Shown: positions 13,981 to 25,585, numbered from the stretch's first letter. The stretch is DNA of 60,000 nucleotides from Tubulanus polymorphus (GCF_964204645.1 NC_134031.1:21017307-21077306); one strand, 5' to 3'. Notes: generated from the letters alone by a model not told the origin. Program-made: numbers and translations.

Positions 13981-14293
13981 TGTTCACACTAGTTCCTGGA
14001 ACAGACCAATTTAGAACGGGCCAAATTAATGCATGCGTTCACACACATTGTCTTTAAAGTGGTCCAACTGGCGTAACACAGTCATTGATAACACAATTCA
14101 AGCAAAGTTTATATCATTCACGCACTAAGAAATGGTTTATTCTAAAATTTAGAAGCTGGATTGTTCTTTTGGTTAGACTAAATTGGTCTTCTCTAAAACG
14201 GAATGGACCAATTAAGAAACGACACAACGCTTGGTCTATTCTAAATTGGAACGGACTGATTTAGAATGTTCTAAATAACGCGGTGTGAACTCG
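13981..14293. mobile_element. MITE-like element with GTTCACAC ends, about 310 bp
   Basis: Left end GTGTTCACACTAG and right end CGCGGTGTGAACTCG are inverted. Internal motifs (TTTAGAAC, GGACCAATT, TTCTAAA) occur in both orientations, making the element largely self-complementary. It lacks coding capacity. Confidence 0.55.
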
Positions 14294-16350
14294 GCTTTCG
14301 TCGTGCAATCCATGGAATCTAGTTGAAATATTTTCCCAAAACATCTCATAGAAAAATATGAAATAAAATGTTATGATTCATCAACATTCGAGGTACATCG
14401 AATCCCGCTTCATTAGTATTTCATTATCCCAACACACAGCGTAATAAAATATGGCTGTTGGCAGGTCTCAATTCTAGCAAGAAAAAAAGTTTCCGCATTA
14501 ATCAGTTGTCGTACATGTATTAATACAATTTCCAAGATGAAATTGCGCAAAAATCGTCGCCATCTTAGTTTTCAGTCATATGCTGCAAATTTTATTCTCA
14601 ATACAAAGAATAAAGAACTAAGTATGTGATGGTGATCTACGAGGGAAGTATTTAGATCTATCTAATAGCACTACGGGATCCTATTTCAAACGTTCTCTTG
14701 AATGAAGTTTTAACTCTTTCAAGTTGCGGTTGCTGTTTGTAATAGTCGCTATAGCTTTACAAATTGGTCGCTTCTTTGGTATATAGAGCTTAAAGAAATT
14801 CCAGAAATGGAAAATGCGTGTCATAATCAGTATATGTGAGATGACTAATGATAATGCATATCTCTTCCAATGGCGTGCAAGAAATACTATGAAATGTTTC
14901 AGATTCTTTTGTCCCAACATAACTGTTTTCTGATTTTTAGTATGTAAATTCGATTTCTGGCCAAAGTTCTTATTCTAGAATTGACAAGATTTTTTCATAT
15001 GATGCCATTGTACAAGAAGGAAAAAGCTTGTCCGAAGTCCTAATTTCCGACTATATTCCGGCAGACAGCCTAATGTTTTAGAACCAGACAGGAAAGAGTT
15101 AAAAGATGAAAACTTTCAGTTTTTTCATGATAGATGAAATATACCATTATAAATGAAATACTTATTACTCTTTCTACAATTCATATCATGTTTCTTTTTT
15201 CATAGTGGTTCATCACACGTTACATATATATGGCACAATGAAGTTATTTTGAAGTTAAACTATTCTCGCTCATACGCGGCGAGCGTTACCTAATCTCAAA
15301 CGACAATGTCATGGTATCCTAAATACTGTGAAATGAGACAGTAGAGTGAGGGAGGGGGAAGGAGTCGGAAGAAAGAAACTCAGAGAACATTTTTATAAAT
15401 TGATTAACCACAACTGTGACAGTTGATGATATGGAGACAGATCTAAATGCGCGTAATAATCCCCATTCATTCAGTCGTATCATTTTGAGATCAAAATATA
15501 ATAAGCTGATGATTCATTGTTTGTAAAATCATTTTCCACCGCCAAACTGGAAAATTCATTCTTGAATATTTCTGAATTTACAATATCGCGCGATACATGT
15601 TCTTCTTGAATTATCACTACTTACTGCTAAATAGTCCGATTACGCCTTCAATACAGCCAGGGACTTCTATATATGATAAAATATCTATCTAAAATGTGTC
15701 CATAGAAAAAATGTTCAAGTTTGGTTACTTTGAAGGTAATACGGATTTGATAAAGCCTAGTGATCACGTGAATAGGATTTATTTAGAGTCAATTAAGACG
15801 ATGTTATCTAGTAAATGCACTATGGTAGTAAGACCCTTTTTTCATTACTTGCTGTAACAGCATATTTTACACACAGATAAAAAGATCGTTTTAAACGAGT
15901 ATTTCAAAACTAAACTTCGCCGAAATCGAAGACTTCGTCTTCCGCCGACGATCAAATCATTTTAGACGATGAAAAAAAAAGTTGACAAAATTTTTTTACA
16001 CAGAATCTCGGTTAGAACTGATCGTTGCTATCTAACACGCGAGGGTCAATGATTTAATCACGGAATCGCGAGTATCAATAAGAAATAAGCCATTGTTTCA
16101 CGGATGTGTTTGTACTATATCAGACACTATGTTTTTACAACAGATCGTTTTTTTTGTTTTCACAGATCTATATATATATATCTTTATATATGTATATATA
16201 ATTTGTACATTCCTATTAATGAGATAGCTACAATGATGTCTTACAACAAAAAACTCAACCATCGAATACCACATTACGATACATTGATAATGTCAGCTCC
16301 GCAGTCCATTGTTTCATAGTCACTCAATATCTCAATTGCACAACTACGCT
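14294..16350. other. Region downstream of the zinc-finger gene, no gene supported
   Basis: AT-rich, with a short TA repeat near 16171-16200. It could include part of a long 3' UTR of the gene. No ORF here has a recognisable product. Confidence 0.4.
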
Positions 16351-16360
16351 TCTCCAGTCG

Positions 16361-16499
16361 TTTATTAAGCCATGTATGTGTTTTTTGTTTTTTTCGTTCA
16401 TACGGTGGTTATTTCAATTGTTAATTATCTCGGCCGGTGCTATAACAACCCGTTTCAGTAAACCGGTGTCTTCGCTTTCAATCTGGATCGAGTTTATTA
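16361..16499 (-). other. Probable start of the 3' UTR with a possible poly(A) signal
   Basis: After the stop codon the minus strand has AATAAA at 16493-16498 (overlapping the stop region and too close to be used) and again at 16361-16366. The latter would give a very short 3' UTR of about 150-180 bases. Regulators of this family often have long 3' UTRs, and further AATAAA hexamers occur downstream (for example 15778-15783), so the true end is open. Confidence 0.35.
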
Positions 16500-17513
16500 T
16501 TAAACGGTATTTCCGGTACCGTTACATTGCGTAAACGACGAATAATTCTTGATATGCTGCAAACTCAACAGACTGTTAGCGATCATCTTGTCACGCGACG
16601 GCTGGTGAAAGTCGCGCTGATGGAAATCGCGTTCGATCGACTCTTGTTGTCGTTGAGAATTCACCGGATCATACGGAAAATACCGCGGCGACGTCACGCA
16701 TGATATATGCGGTAAAGACGGTCCGATCGGCGAGCTCTGAGGCAGCGACGGAGGAGTAAACGGGAAACTGGTCGGCGGCAACCCGTTATTCACCATGTTC
16801 GCTTGGCTCATCGGATGAGATGAAATGGGCATGAACGCCGAATTCGGTTTGCCGTTCATATTGTCGATCATCATCGGTTTCGGCGTGTTGCAACAACTAT
16901 CGTCGTACGTACCCGGTTCTTGTTTGATGAGCGGCGATCTCAGAGGAGACATCAGATCGGGAGACGTCGGAGACGGTAACATCTCGGCTTTCGGGATGCG
17001 AATACGTGGCACGTTTCCGTCCATGTTGTGCTTCGACATGTGACGACTGAGGTACGTTTCCTGCGTGTAAGACTTTCCGCAAATGTGACAAATGTGAGTT
17101 TTAAGGTGTTTGGTTTCGGCGTGTTTCGGGATATGATCGCGTAGACCTTGCTCGTCGGCGAAACACTTATAACACGAGTTACACCGATACGGTTTATCGG
17201 TCATGTGACTGCGAGAATGAGTTTGTAAATTCGATAGTTGAGTGAACGCCTTGCCGCAGCCAGGATGCTGACAACGATACGGTTTTTCCCCGGTATGTGT
17301 ACGACGATGCTGTTGAAGGTGAGATAACTGCGTAAAACGCCGTTCACAGAAGTTACACTGATAGGGTTTAATACCGCTGTGAATGCGGGCGTGTTGCGAT
17401 AAGTAAGACGAATTCGCGAAGCATTTCGCGCATGTTACGCACTTGTAAGGCTTTGGGTCTTGTTTGTGGACTTGGTGGGAATGGACCAGTAAGTCGGACT
17501 TGGACTCAAACAT
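16500..17513 (-). CDS. rn: Last coding exon: C2H2 zinc fingers 1 (second half) to 6 plus C-terminal tail
   Basis: The exon begins at a CTTGCAG acceptor (intron base 17514) and runs 337 codons to TAA at 16500-16502. It opens with the second half of finger 1 (MFESKSDLLVHSHQVH), then fingers of the form CVTC..H, CNFC..H, CQHPGC..H, CNSC..H and CHIC..H. Family signatures are FANSSYLSQHARIHSG, FTQLSHLQQH, the CxHPGC spacing in finger 4, FTQLSNLQ, and SYTQETYLSRHMSKH in finger 6. Such proteins bind DNA in the nucleus and act in neural, appendage or developmental-timing roles (known for squeeze, rotund and LIN-29; inferred here). The tail is rich in Ser, Pro and Met, with four SP sites beside IKQE, and ends in GNTV. 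The upstream ten residues in the same open frame are intron sequence, since they lie before the acceptor. Confidence 0.95.
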   Translation of the reverse strand: MFESKSDLLVHSHQVHKQDPKPYKCVTCAKCFANSSYLSQHARIHSGIKPYQCNFCERRFTQLSHLQQHRRTHTGEKPYRCQHPGCGKAFTQLSNLQTHSRSHMTDKPYRCNSCYKCFADEQGLRDHIPKHAETKHLKTHICHICGKSYTQETYLSRHMSKHNMDGNVPRIRIPKAEMLPSPTSPDLMSPLRSPLIKQEPGTYDDSCCNTPKPMMIDNMNGKPNSAFMPISSHPMSQANMVNNGLPPTSFPFTPPSLPQSSPIGPSLPHISCVTSPRYFPYDPVNSQRQQESIERDFHQRDFHQPSRDKMIANSLLSLQHIKNYSSFTQCNGTGNTV

Positions 17514-17913
17514 CTGCAAGACAGAAAGAAGGTAAAAAGCCATTAGTTGTTTTGTTTTGATTTTTTTTTGGGTTCATATTTAAAACCCCTCAGTTTTGCA
17601 GTCCGGGCATTAGCCAAAAGTCCCGTTCTTTTTTTTAAATGAATAATCGATGAATTTGTGCATCAAATAAATTGACATGCAGAATTCAATAAAATCGAAT
17701 AATCGAAATGATTCTTGAATTTTTCGATGATGAGTTCAGAATCTGAAATTCATCAAAAATGAACGTTTATTGATGAATGTTCAGATTTGACTCTTTCTCC
17801 GAGGTGTTTTTAAGTAATATACACAACTAATGGCTCTTTTTCGACCTTGATTCCGTCTTCAAGAAAAAATGCCAAAACCGCAAACCACAAAACTGAGATA
17901 TATAATATACGAA

Positions 17914-17947
<34 letters not shown>
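17914..17947. repeat. AAT trinucleotide microsatellite
   Basis: About eleven AAT units, in the intron before the last coding exon. Confidence 0.95.
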
Positions 17948-17949
<2 letters not shown>

Positions 17950-18254
17950 AAATGTATAGAAATATATCATTATCAGACATCGATAGGAAATTAACTCATC
18001 ATAATTGGGTGTAAAAAATGGAATAGAATTAATTCACAACTGATAATCATGCAACAGACTTCGATAAAAATAGATCATTGATCGTTTTGGACAAGATGAT
18101 TAACAACAAACACCTGAACGACCTCATTATTCTAATTCAAGCAACTGTCGATGTTTCTGGAGGTTATTTCTACAGGAGCTTCTTTTGAAAATATGGCGCT
18201 TTCAGGTAAGGGGCCTTAGGGCGAAAGAGAATGATGACTCGATCAGAACATTCA

Positions 18255-18667
18255 ACCGACCTCGTCTAGAGTCGCAGGAACCTCTCCAACCGACCTCGTC
18301 TAGAGTCGCAGGAACCTCTCTTACCAACCTCGTCTATAGTCGCAGGAACCCCTTGAACCGACCTCGTCTGACCTCATCTATAGTCACAGGAACCTCTCAA
18401 ACTGACCTCGTCTAGTCACAGGAACCTCTCAAACGCACCTCAACTGACCTCGTCTAGAGTCACAGGAACCCCTTGAACCGACCTCGACTGACCTCGTCTA
18501 GTCACAGGAACCTCTCAAACTGACCTCGTCTAGAGTCACAGGAACCCCTTGAACCGACCTCGTCTAAAGTCACAGGACCCCCTCGAACCGACCTCGTCTA
18601 TAGTCACAGGACCCCCTTGAACCAACCTCGTCTATAGTCACAGGAACCTCTCGAACCAACCTCGTCT
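18255..18667. repeat. Minisatellite, 34 bp unit, intronic
   Basis: About twelve copies of CCGACCTCGTCTAGAGTCAC followed by AGGAACCTCTCAAA, with shortened and partly duplicated units in the middle. The ORF at 18185-18415 is a by-product. Confidence 0.93.
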
Positions 18668-19246
18668 ATGCATACATTGCTGTATTAAAAGTGTTAAGAG
18701 ACTGAGCTTTGATCAAGGGTTCACCACGGAAAGGCGCTCTACGCAAGAAACTGATATAATTATCATTATTAACACTATTCATGAAAAGATTCCTGTACCT
18801 GTACTGAACAATGATATAAACCTTACTATACACGTATGAAAAACTATATAATGAATGATAAAAACTGTAGTTATGTATATTTGTATGCGGTGTAGATATT
18901 TATTATCACTAAAAACGTTTTTGATAAGATATTCTCGTTCATTTTATGGACAGAAGTTCTTCCTCAATTCGATATGCGTATTACCCCTATCACATGACTC
19001 ATTATATCCCGATGATATATATGAACAAATATTGTTGCCGTTTCAGCAGTTAGAAGCGTTACTTTAAAGATGCGACAGTTTGGACATCTCTTCGGAACGG
19101 CGCTAATATATGCATTCGTATATATATATATAAACAAGGCTTAGAAAGATACTTTGCGACTGGACAACAACACGAACATGCATCCTAGTGGCAGCTCGTT
19201 CTCGTCGTGGTAAGGGTTACATATAAACAGATTATAATAGACATAC

Positions 19247-19521
19247 CTGATCACACATTTTACACTGATAAGATCGTTTAGTTTTTGTCGCTGGTTTCAA
19301 TGGCTGTGGCACGACTAACTGGTTGTTGTTGTTCGTGAGGGCTGACGCCGGCGGACTGAACGAATTCGGCGTCGAAGGCTGACATTGAGACGACAATTCG
19401 CCGGCTGACCGACCACCGATCGAAGGGCCGCCGAATCCTTGGATGACGTTTTGTTTCACTGCTGACTGGTGATAGCTAACCGGTGATGACGACGAAGCTG
19501 TACTCGTCGGTGTCGTAGGTT
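19247..19521 (-). CDS. rn: Shared coding exon: Ser/Pro/Gln-rich linker and first half of zinc finger 1
   Basis: A 275 bp exon with acceptor CGTTTTAG and donor CAG|GTATGT. It enters in phase 1 (the G of the previous exon completes GAA) and leaves in phase 0 after SYQCKMCDQ. Joining to the next exon makes a complete finger, CKMC-x12-H-x4-H. The linker starts EPTTPTSTASSSSPVS, contains an Asn run (TNNNNQ), and ends in a basic stretch (KPATKTKR) just before the finger, which could help nuclear import (inference). Low-complexity linkers before the finger block are usual for this family, and conservation outside the fingers is normally weak. Confidence 0.9.
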
Positions 19522-19674
19522 CTAAAACGAGATGAAACCACAATCATTTCAATTTTATCATGCGAACAAAAAAAAAAAAAATCTAAAACACGAATATAAA
19601 GAGCATTCATTGATAATCATCGAGCGCAACTTGCCACATATCAGAAATCAGTAAATTTCTGCAACAAACGCAAC

Positions 19675-19795
19675 AGCCGCGATCACATGGAGACAATTTG
19701 GCCCCGGCCAATTTGGTGAGTTACGCCCGGAACCAGTTGCAATTCACGCGCAATAATTTAACCAAAGCTAGAATTTGGCTCTGGCCTGGACCGCA
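19675..19795 (-). mobile_element. MITE fragment, TAGCCGCGATCACAC family
   Basis: AGCCGCGATCACATGGAGAC followed by AATTTGGCCCCGGCCAATTTGG matches the inverted right end of the copy at 33510-33822. Its inner part is lost or replaced by a 15 bp repeat. Confidence 0.65.
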
Positions 19796-19838
19796 CCACG
19801 CGGAACTGCACCACGCCGAGCCGCACCACGCCGAGCCA
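19791..19838. repeat. Short 15 bp tandem repeat, 3 copies
   Basis: GCACCACGCCGAGCC in three copies (the first diverged), at the inner edge of a MITE fragment. Confidence 0.8.
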
Positions 19839-21542
19839 TCTCTCGGTTCATCGTCAATAAGAATAGTAGAATGAAGACAATTCGTCGGCATTAAGTTATA
19901 AACTATGAACAACTTGATCTGTGTGTCATATCAGCCTGTGGTGGGAGAAACGTTACACCGAGGGATATTACAAAACCTATGACTAACAAGACACCGGTAG
20001 AGAGACTCGTATTCTGCCACAGGTGAAACCTTAGCTTATCTTTTAATGTTTATTGACTTCATACAAAACCAAAACCCGAAACTTCCCCTCATCTCCGCTA
20101 GAAGAGTAAATACATGAAGCCTTTTTTACCCCCATCAATCTCATACTACTGAAAAAAGTAATTGCATAAAAACAAATGGCCTCGATACGGTGTTGGTTGT
20201 TCGACTCATATCTACGCGACAACAATCTCTCGGAGATCTTTTTGATGAATATCTTTTTTCAAGTAACTTCCAAGATGAAAAATGTCATTGGATAAAAAAA
20301 AAGGTAGGAGTGGTTTACATATCATTTCGATAATGACATATTGTCCGTCACTCATCTAAAAACAACTCATCAACGATCGAATCTATTAGAGGTTGTTGAC
20401 GACAACGTTTTCTTATATCAAAAACTTTAGTTTTTCCAAGTGAGATTCTTAGAATAAACATAAATTCATATGTTTTATAAATCAAATACAGTGGACTCCT
20501 GATTTGGTTCTCTAACAAGAGTCACATTGAAGAACTCGAGAATTTTCACAATACAATCTTCACCTTACAATTAGCTTTTTTCAATTTTTTTTTATAATAG
20601 AATACCAGGATCTATCAAATTTTTCTAGGTATTTTTCATATTATTTGACGTCAAGCTACGTACAATAACACAAGCTGTTGCTGATCACAATCTGAACTCA
20701 TTTAAAAAAGATAAGTTTTTAACTTGAACAAAGCGTATTCATTCTTTTTCTCAAATTTTCATGATTTCACATCCAGCTTTTCCCGCAGACATCCGTTTGT
20801 CACAAGACTCCGACACCCGCGATACAAACATTCAACAACGGGTGGATTTAAGTCTAACTAAATCAAATGTTCTAATTTACTGAAACTGAATTCCTGATTC
20901 ATGCACATGACAAGTTGATCTTCGTTAAAAAAAGACATTTTCAACCTTTATTTCAAAAAATAGACTTCAATGAAAACCAATCTAAAATAAAAATTTCATT
21001 ACATTTTCGAAAAAATAACATCAAAATTGCACATGGACAAAATATCGAACGGATGCGAAGAAATTTTCACGTCATTCACTCGTGATTAATACATGCACAT
21101 GTGCAAACATTCCACGACCAACAGAAATAGTTTTTTTGCGACAAGAAGAGATTAATGGGAAAAAAAACAAGAAAATTCATCCATGCATTGTGACGCGATG
21201 TAAGTTCCGTTTCGACGAAGAAATGATCTGAAATTTTCTACTAGAAAAAGACGTACAGAGATAGAGAAAGAAGAGGAGTTAAACACCCTCACGTACGACC
21301 GATCCATTCTAACCAACGAACGCTTTTATCCGTCTGCTTCTCATTGTCAAAGCTACGATCGTCCGGCACTGAAAAAATCCATCTCTGGTCAACAACTGCT
21401 TTGTCCATCGGATGTTCGAGCAACCGAGGCGATAAAAACAGTTATTAGCTGAAGAAAGATACCTTTCGTGTCGTACTGTATCGTGCTTTGAAAAAAAAGA
21501 CGTTATTCCTTTTACATCTCAAAAGAGAAACAGTTTGCAATC

Positions 21543-21711
21543 TACTGCCCGGAGCCACCCTCCTCTACTGCCCGGAGCCACCCTCCTCTACTGCCTGGAG
21601 CCACCCTCCTCTTACTGCCTGGAACCACCCTCCACTATTGCCTGGAGCCACCCTCCTCTACTGCCTGGAGCCACCCTCCTCTACTGCCTGGAGCCACCAT
21701 CCACACTGCCT
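21543..21711. repeat. Minisatellite, 23 bp unit, intronic
   Basis: About seven copies of CTGCCTGGAGCCACCCTCCT plus CTA. The two overlapping plus-strand ORFs here come from the repeat. Confidence 0.93.
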
Positions 21712-22472
21712 ACTGACTGTCAGTCAGAACGGATCGATTTGTTGAGAGGGAGCTTGAAGCCATCAACGTGAAAAAAAAAAACATCCCAAATGTTTGAAGC
21801 TAAGCTCAGGTCACCCGGAGGCAACTGGTAACAGTCGCTGTCCAGTGATATACCTGAGCTACACTTTAATAATACCGAGATCAGTGCATTGAAAATGAGC
21901 GCCACCTACCATGATGATTATTTCTCGAAGGAATACCCCGCCAATCTGTAAGCAATAATTTGCACCAATCTCTCAAAAACAAGTTCAATTCGTAGAATTC
22001 TCTGGGACTTGAGATTAATTAATAAAAACTAGGGATTTCAACAAAATCAGAAAGAAGGTGAAAGGCTTTTTTTCTTTATATTTTTTTCTAGGTTTCAAGA
22101 ATTTCAACTATGCAGGATTTCGTCATTCAAAAAAGTTGATATAAAGAATTTTAATCACTCGTTGAGTTTATACAGACTTTTTTTTCATAACTTTGAGTAC
22201 AATTGGAGACGAAGGGAACAAAATACAAAATACAAAAAAAGAAAAAAAATGAATTTTTTAGTTTGGAGGGGAACAGGAAAGAATATAAATAGATATGGTA
22301 ATTTTTTTGAATTTTTGAGCATTTTTCACATAAAAAATTTCATTTTTCATTTGATGATTTTTGCAGAATTCCGGGATCCGTATTCAAAGTAATTAAATAA
22401 AGACTTAAGAATCAAAAATAATTCAGCCTCGAAACAATTGCCATAAAAATATAAATGAGGCTGCACTCTTAC

Positions 22473-22562
22473 CTGTGTTAGCATTTATACCGCGACCAGA
22501 GCTCAATCCTGATGGTTCTGATGTGACAGGCCGAGATGACAACCATTCAGGTATACCATTCC
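22473..22562 (-). CDS. rn: Shared coding exon: 90 bp linker exon
   Basis: Acceptor TTTTATAG and donor CAG|GTAAGAG bound exactly 90 bp. It enters in phase 1 (xGG) and leaves in phase 1, so skipping it would keep the frame. The peptide reads NGIPEWLSSRPVTSEPSG and then LSSGRGINANT. No domain is recognised. Because its length is a multiple of three with equal phases at both ends, it could be a cassette exon. Confidence 0.85.
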
Positions 22563-23125
22563 CTATAAAATATAAAACAACAATCTCCATTGAAACTGTA
22601 TGAATTACTAATTTATATCGCACTGGTTGCACATGAACAACTATCTTCGCTGAATACATAATCTTAGAAACATTTTTTCCCGTCTTAATTTCTGATCTTA
22701 TCCTAAAAGGTCAGTTTACTCCATGATTCACGTCTCCTTTTAACTATTTCCTTCCTAGATTTCAAGTGGAAAATACAGGATAATAAAAAATTAAAACTAA
22801 TGTTTTCCCTGTTCCCTTTTATTTTAATGCTTGTATGGAAAAGATATTTCTATGATTTTTTCTGTTTTTTTTCTTTGCCCTTTCTTTTTTTCTGTGCTTC
22901 AGTTAATTTTTGAAAAAATACCTTTAGGTTCAAGGAATGATGAAACCTATTTCTTGATTTCTTTGCGCTAATGGGTTCTACCCGACGCTGAGCCGCCATT
23001 TCCACAGTAGATTTCAGATACAAAATTCGTAAGACAGATCAAATAGTTTTGAATTTCTATCGTTGGAGCAAAGTATAGATATGGATGGCGGGGAGGGGGA
23101 GATGAGGGAAGGGGGTTTCACTTAC

Positions 23126-23207
23126 TTGATGAATTTTGACCGGCTGATGCAGACATGTTATGGTTACTATGCTGCACAGCGGCAGCTGCCACTGCTGCTG
23201 CTGTACT
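23126..23207 (-). CDS. rn: Shared coding exon: Ala-rich segment, common acceptor for the alternative first exons
   Basis: An 82 bp exon after a CTATTTTTGTAG acceptor, with donor TCAA|GTAAGTG. It starts in phase 0 (AGT ACA GCA) and ends in phase 1 (A|GG gives Arg across the junction). The peptide begins STAAAVAAAAVQHSNHNMSA and continues SAGQNSSR. The Ala-rich run is encoded by GCA/GCT/GCC repeats, so its length may vary between alleles. It carries no strong start of its own and needs an upstream ATG exon ending in phase 0. Several candidates exist upstream. Confidence 0.85.
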
Positions 23208-24276
23208 CTACAAAAATAGAAAACAAAACATTACAAATAATTAAACTCAGTTTAGAATCACAGATGCCTTTCTACTTTTTACATCGATTATAGGTAAATA
23301 TTAATATAAATACTTTTCAAAAATTTAAGAATCACAAAGTTAAATAGATCGAGGCACTGCAAGAAACATCAATCATGTGACGTGGGCCAAATTGTCTTCG
23401 AACATTAGCATGAAGACAAAATAATCAGGAGGGTATGTTTCAATTTTCAAAACGTAAAGGATGCTGTTAACTAAATATTCTAATTCAATCGACAAAACCA
23501 ATAAAGAAAAATTGCCAGTTATTTCCGAGAGATCTTAAAAAAAATGACAACAACAACAATTGCATTAGAAGTACACGACATATTGTTAACCGATAATCTA
23601 TAATGATAATGATGCGTCTAGCATGAAAGAAGGTTCCGCCGCGGGCCACATTCTATCCAACCGGTCATGAAGGATGTAAGAGAAAGGACTCATCTAATTG
23701 AATAGGAAAAACAAGGAAAATCAATGAATAGAAACAAATATTAGCAGAATTGATCAATGATTCTAGATCGCTTACGGCTACGAGTATTGAATCAAGCGTA
23801 ATAAACATGAATTTCTAGGAAGTATGTGACATTCTGTGAGCAAATTGAAGTCGAACTGAAAAATGCCTATCCATTAGCGTACCATCGGTTTCAAATTGTT
23901 CACATGAAAATTCACTCAATAATTCAAATTAGTGAAAAGCGAGAATTCTCCAAAAAAATGAGGGGGTTACGATGAACTGCCTACAATCCGACAAATTGAA
24001 TGTACTGGCATCATCAACCAGGTCTTATCTCAACATATTTTCAATTGTAACCTTTTGATTTCAAGCCCAGTTTGAAACATAAATGGAAACAATTTTTGAT
24101 TTTGTTTCTGGTACGACTTTGCTCACACAATCAGATCAATAAACCTGGCAGAAGCGCAGTGTTGGGAGAGGGGGGAGGGTTAAGGAGGTTAGGACAAACT
24201 GCCCACAATACGACAAAGGTCCGCTTTTGAAAAATGAACTTGCATGAACTGAATGAAATCCTTGTCCTGTGTACTT

Positions 24277-24422
24277 CTGGGGCCAGTCGCATAGTCGTGA
24301 CTTAAGTCCAATAGTGGTCTTAAATATTAAGACTGGTCTTAAGTTGTTAGATTGGCTATAGAATTAAGTTTGTCTTAGACTGGTCATAAGTCTAAGTCAT
24401 GACTGCGCAACCGACCCCCTGG
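24277..24422. mobile_element. Short MITE with about 30 bp inverted ends
   Basis: The left end GGGGCCAGTCGCATAGTCGT and the reverse complement of the right end, GGGGTCGGTTGCGCAGTCAT, pair imperfectly. The inner part also folds back (AAGACTGGTCTTAA). Related copies at about 1300-1432 and 31485-31580. Confidence 0.6.
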
Positions 24423-24925
24423 TCTTATAAGCCTACTGGAACTTAGGACTGGCATTGGACTCAAAACTGCCCACAAAACCAGTCACGTTACGGGCCGACC
24501 TTTAAAAAAATATTTCCTGAGACGGATTGATTACATATTGGATTAAGATTCATACATTTCGACAGATATCTCCTGCGATGACTCGTGTCATCGCAGGGCT
24601 GCACCGAACAGTGAAATGGTTGAATTTTTTCAGTGATGAAAAAAGCCAATGAACGAACAACACATTTTTGTAGGAAACAAGAGCCAACTGATATCTGAGA
24701 ATGGTTAAGTGGCGAACATCAAAATCTTTCGTCTATGGTTTTTGTACGTTGGAAAACATTATCGACAACCCGATCGGTGGATGGATCGGTGGATGGATGG
24801 ATGAGCGGATCGGGATAGATGCGTTTCAAGGAAATGATGACACCGATGTCATTACGTTATACTGCTGGATGTGATGTAATATAATCGATGTGTAAGATAT
24901 ATGCAGGTAGACTGGCTGTGGATGT

Positions 24926-25090
24926 TGCTCCTCATGCAGCACCTCGTACAGCTCCTCATGCAGCTCCTCGTACAGCTCCTTGTACAGCACCTCGTGCAGC
25001 TCCTCGTGCAGCTCCTCATGTAGCTCCTCGTGCAGCACCTCGTACAGCTCCTCATGCAGCACCTCGTGCAGCTCCTCATGCAGCACCAGG
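24926..25090. repeat. Minisatellite, 15 bp unit, intronic
   Basis: About ten copies of CAGCTCCTCATGCAG-like units with ATG/GTA/GTG variants. Open in more than one frame on both strands because the unit has no stops and is a multiple of three. No gene inferred. Confidence 0.93.
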
Positions 25091-25199
25091 TAATCATCTG
25101 AATAATCCGTAGCATACCAGATATCATTGTACTCGCGTATTTTATCATTCGCGCAAACGAATAAACAACGGGAAGAGTCGCGAAGACTTAGACAAAAAC

Positions 25200-25322
25200 T
25201 ATAGCAAATAATTTGGTTCTTATAGTCCAAATTTTGACCGGTCAAACTAATTGTCGCGTGAACTTTTGTAATATTCTTTATTGGTGGTTTAACCGTTCTA
25301 AATAGCAAAGTGTGAACATGGC
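25200..25322. mobile_element. Possible fragment of the GTTCACAC-end MITE family
   Basis: Ends in GTTCTAAATAGCAAAGTGTGAAC, like the right end of 13981-14293. The left limit is uncertain. Confidence 0.35.
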
Positions 25323-25526
25323 TGAGGATACCGATCAACCAAAACTGCCTCCCCCCCCCCCGAGGAAAGCTTATCTTGTTTTGGAATTAATTCCATATCC
25401 AACTCAGATTTACCAATGCCCAAAAATGTAGATTAAACCGAAAAGAATTTCTAGAGGAATCAAAGGTCATCGAATCAAAAAGTCGCTCATAGCCGCACCA
25501 ACAGTTGCCAACAGTTAGCCCTCGTC

Positions 25527-25585
25527 GGTCCCGAGATTATGTCACATAATCGGTCGTTCATGGTCCCGAGATTATGTCACATAAT
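25527..25585. repeat. Direct repeat containing a palindrome
   Basis: GGTCCCGAGATTATGTCACA followed by TAATCG occurs twice, 34 bp apart. The core GATTATG-TCA-CATAATC is a perfect 7 bp inverted repeat around a 3 base centre. Confidence 0.8.

Larger units (their letters stand above)
17514..19246 (-). other. Intron between shared coding exons 3 and 4, splitting zinc finger 1
   Basis: GT-AG intron in phase 0, with GTATGT at the donor and CTTGCAG at the acceptor. It interrupts finger 1 between CKMCDQ and MFESKSD. It holds an AAT microsatellite and a 34 bp minisatellite (18255-18667), but no other coding signal I could support. Confidence 0.85.
19522..22472 (-). other. Intron between shared coding exons 2 and 3
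   Basis: Phase 1 GT-AG intron. Contains a MITE fragment at 19675-19795, a 23 bp minisatellite at 21543-21711, and otherwise AT-rich sequence without supported genes. Confidence 0.8.

Noticed and set aside
16825-17091. ORFs in other frames across the zinc-finger exon
   Set aside because: Shadows of the true frame, which carries the conserved fingers.
24826-25338. 170-codon minus ORF with repeated LHEEL
   Set aside because: Its repetitive core is the 15 bp minisatellite; the flanks show no family.
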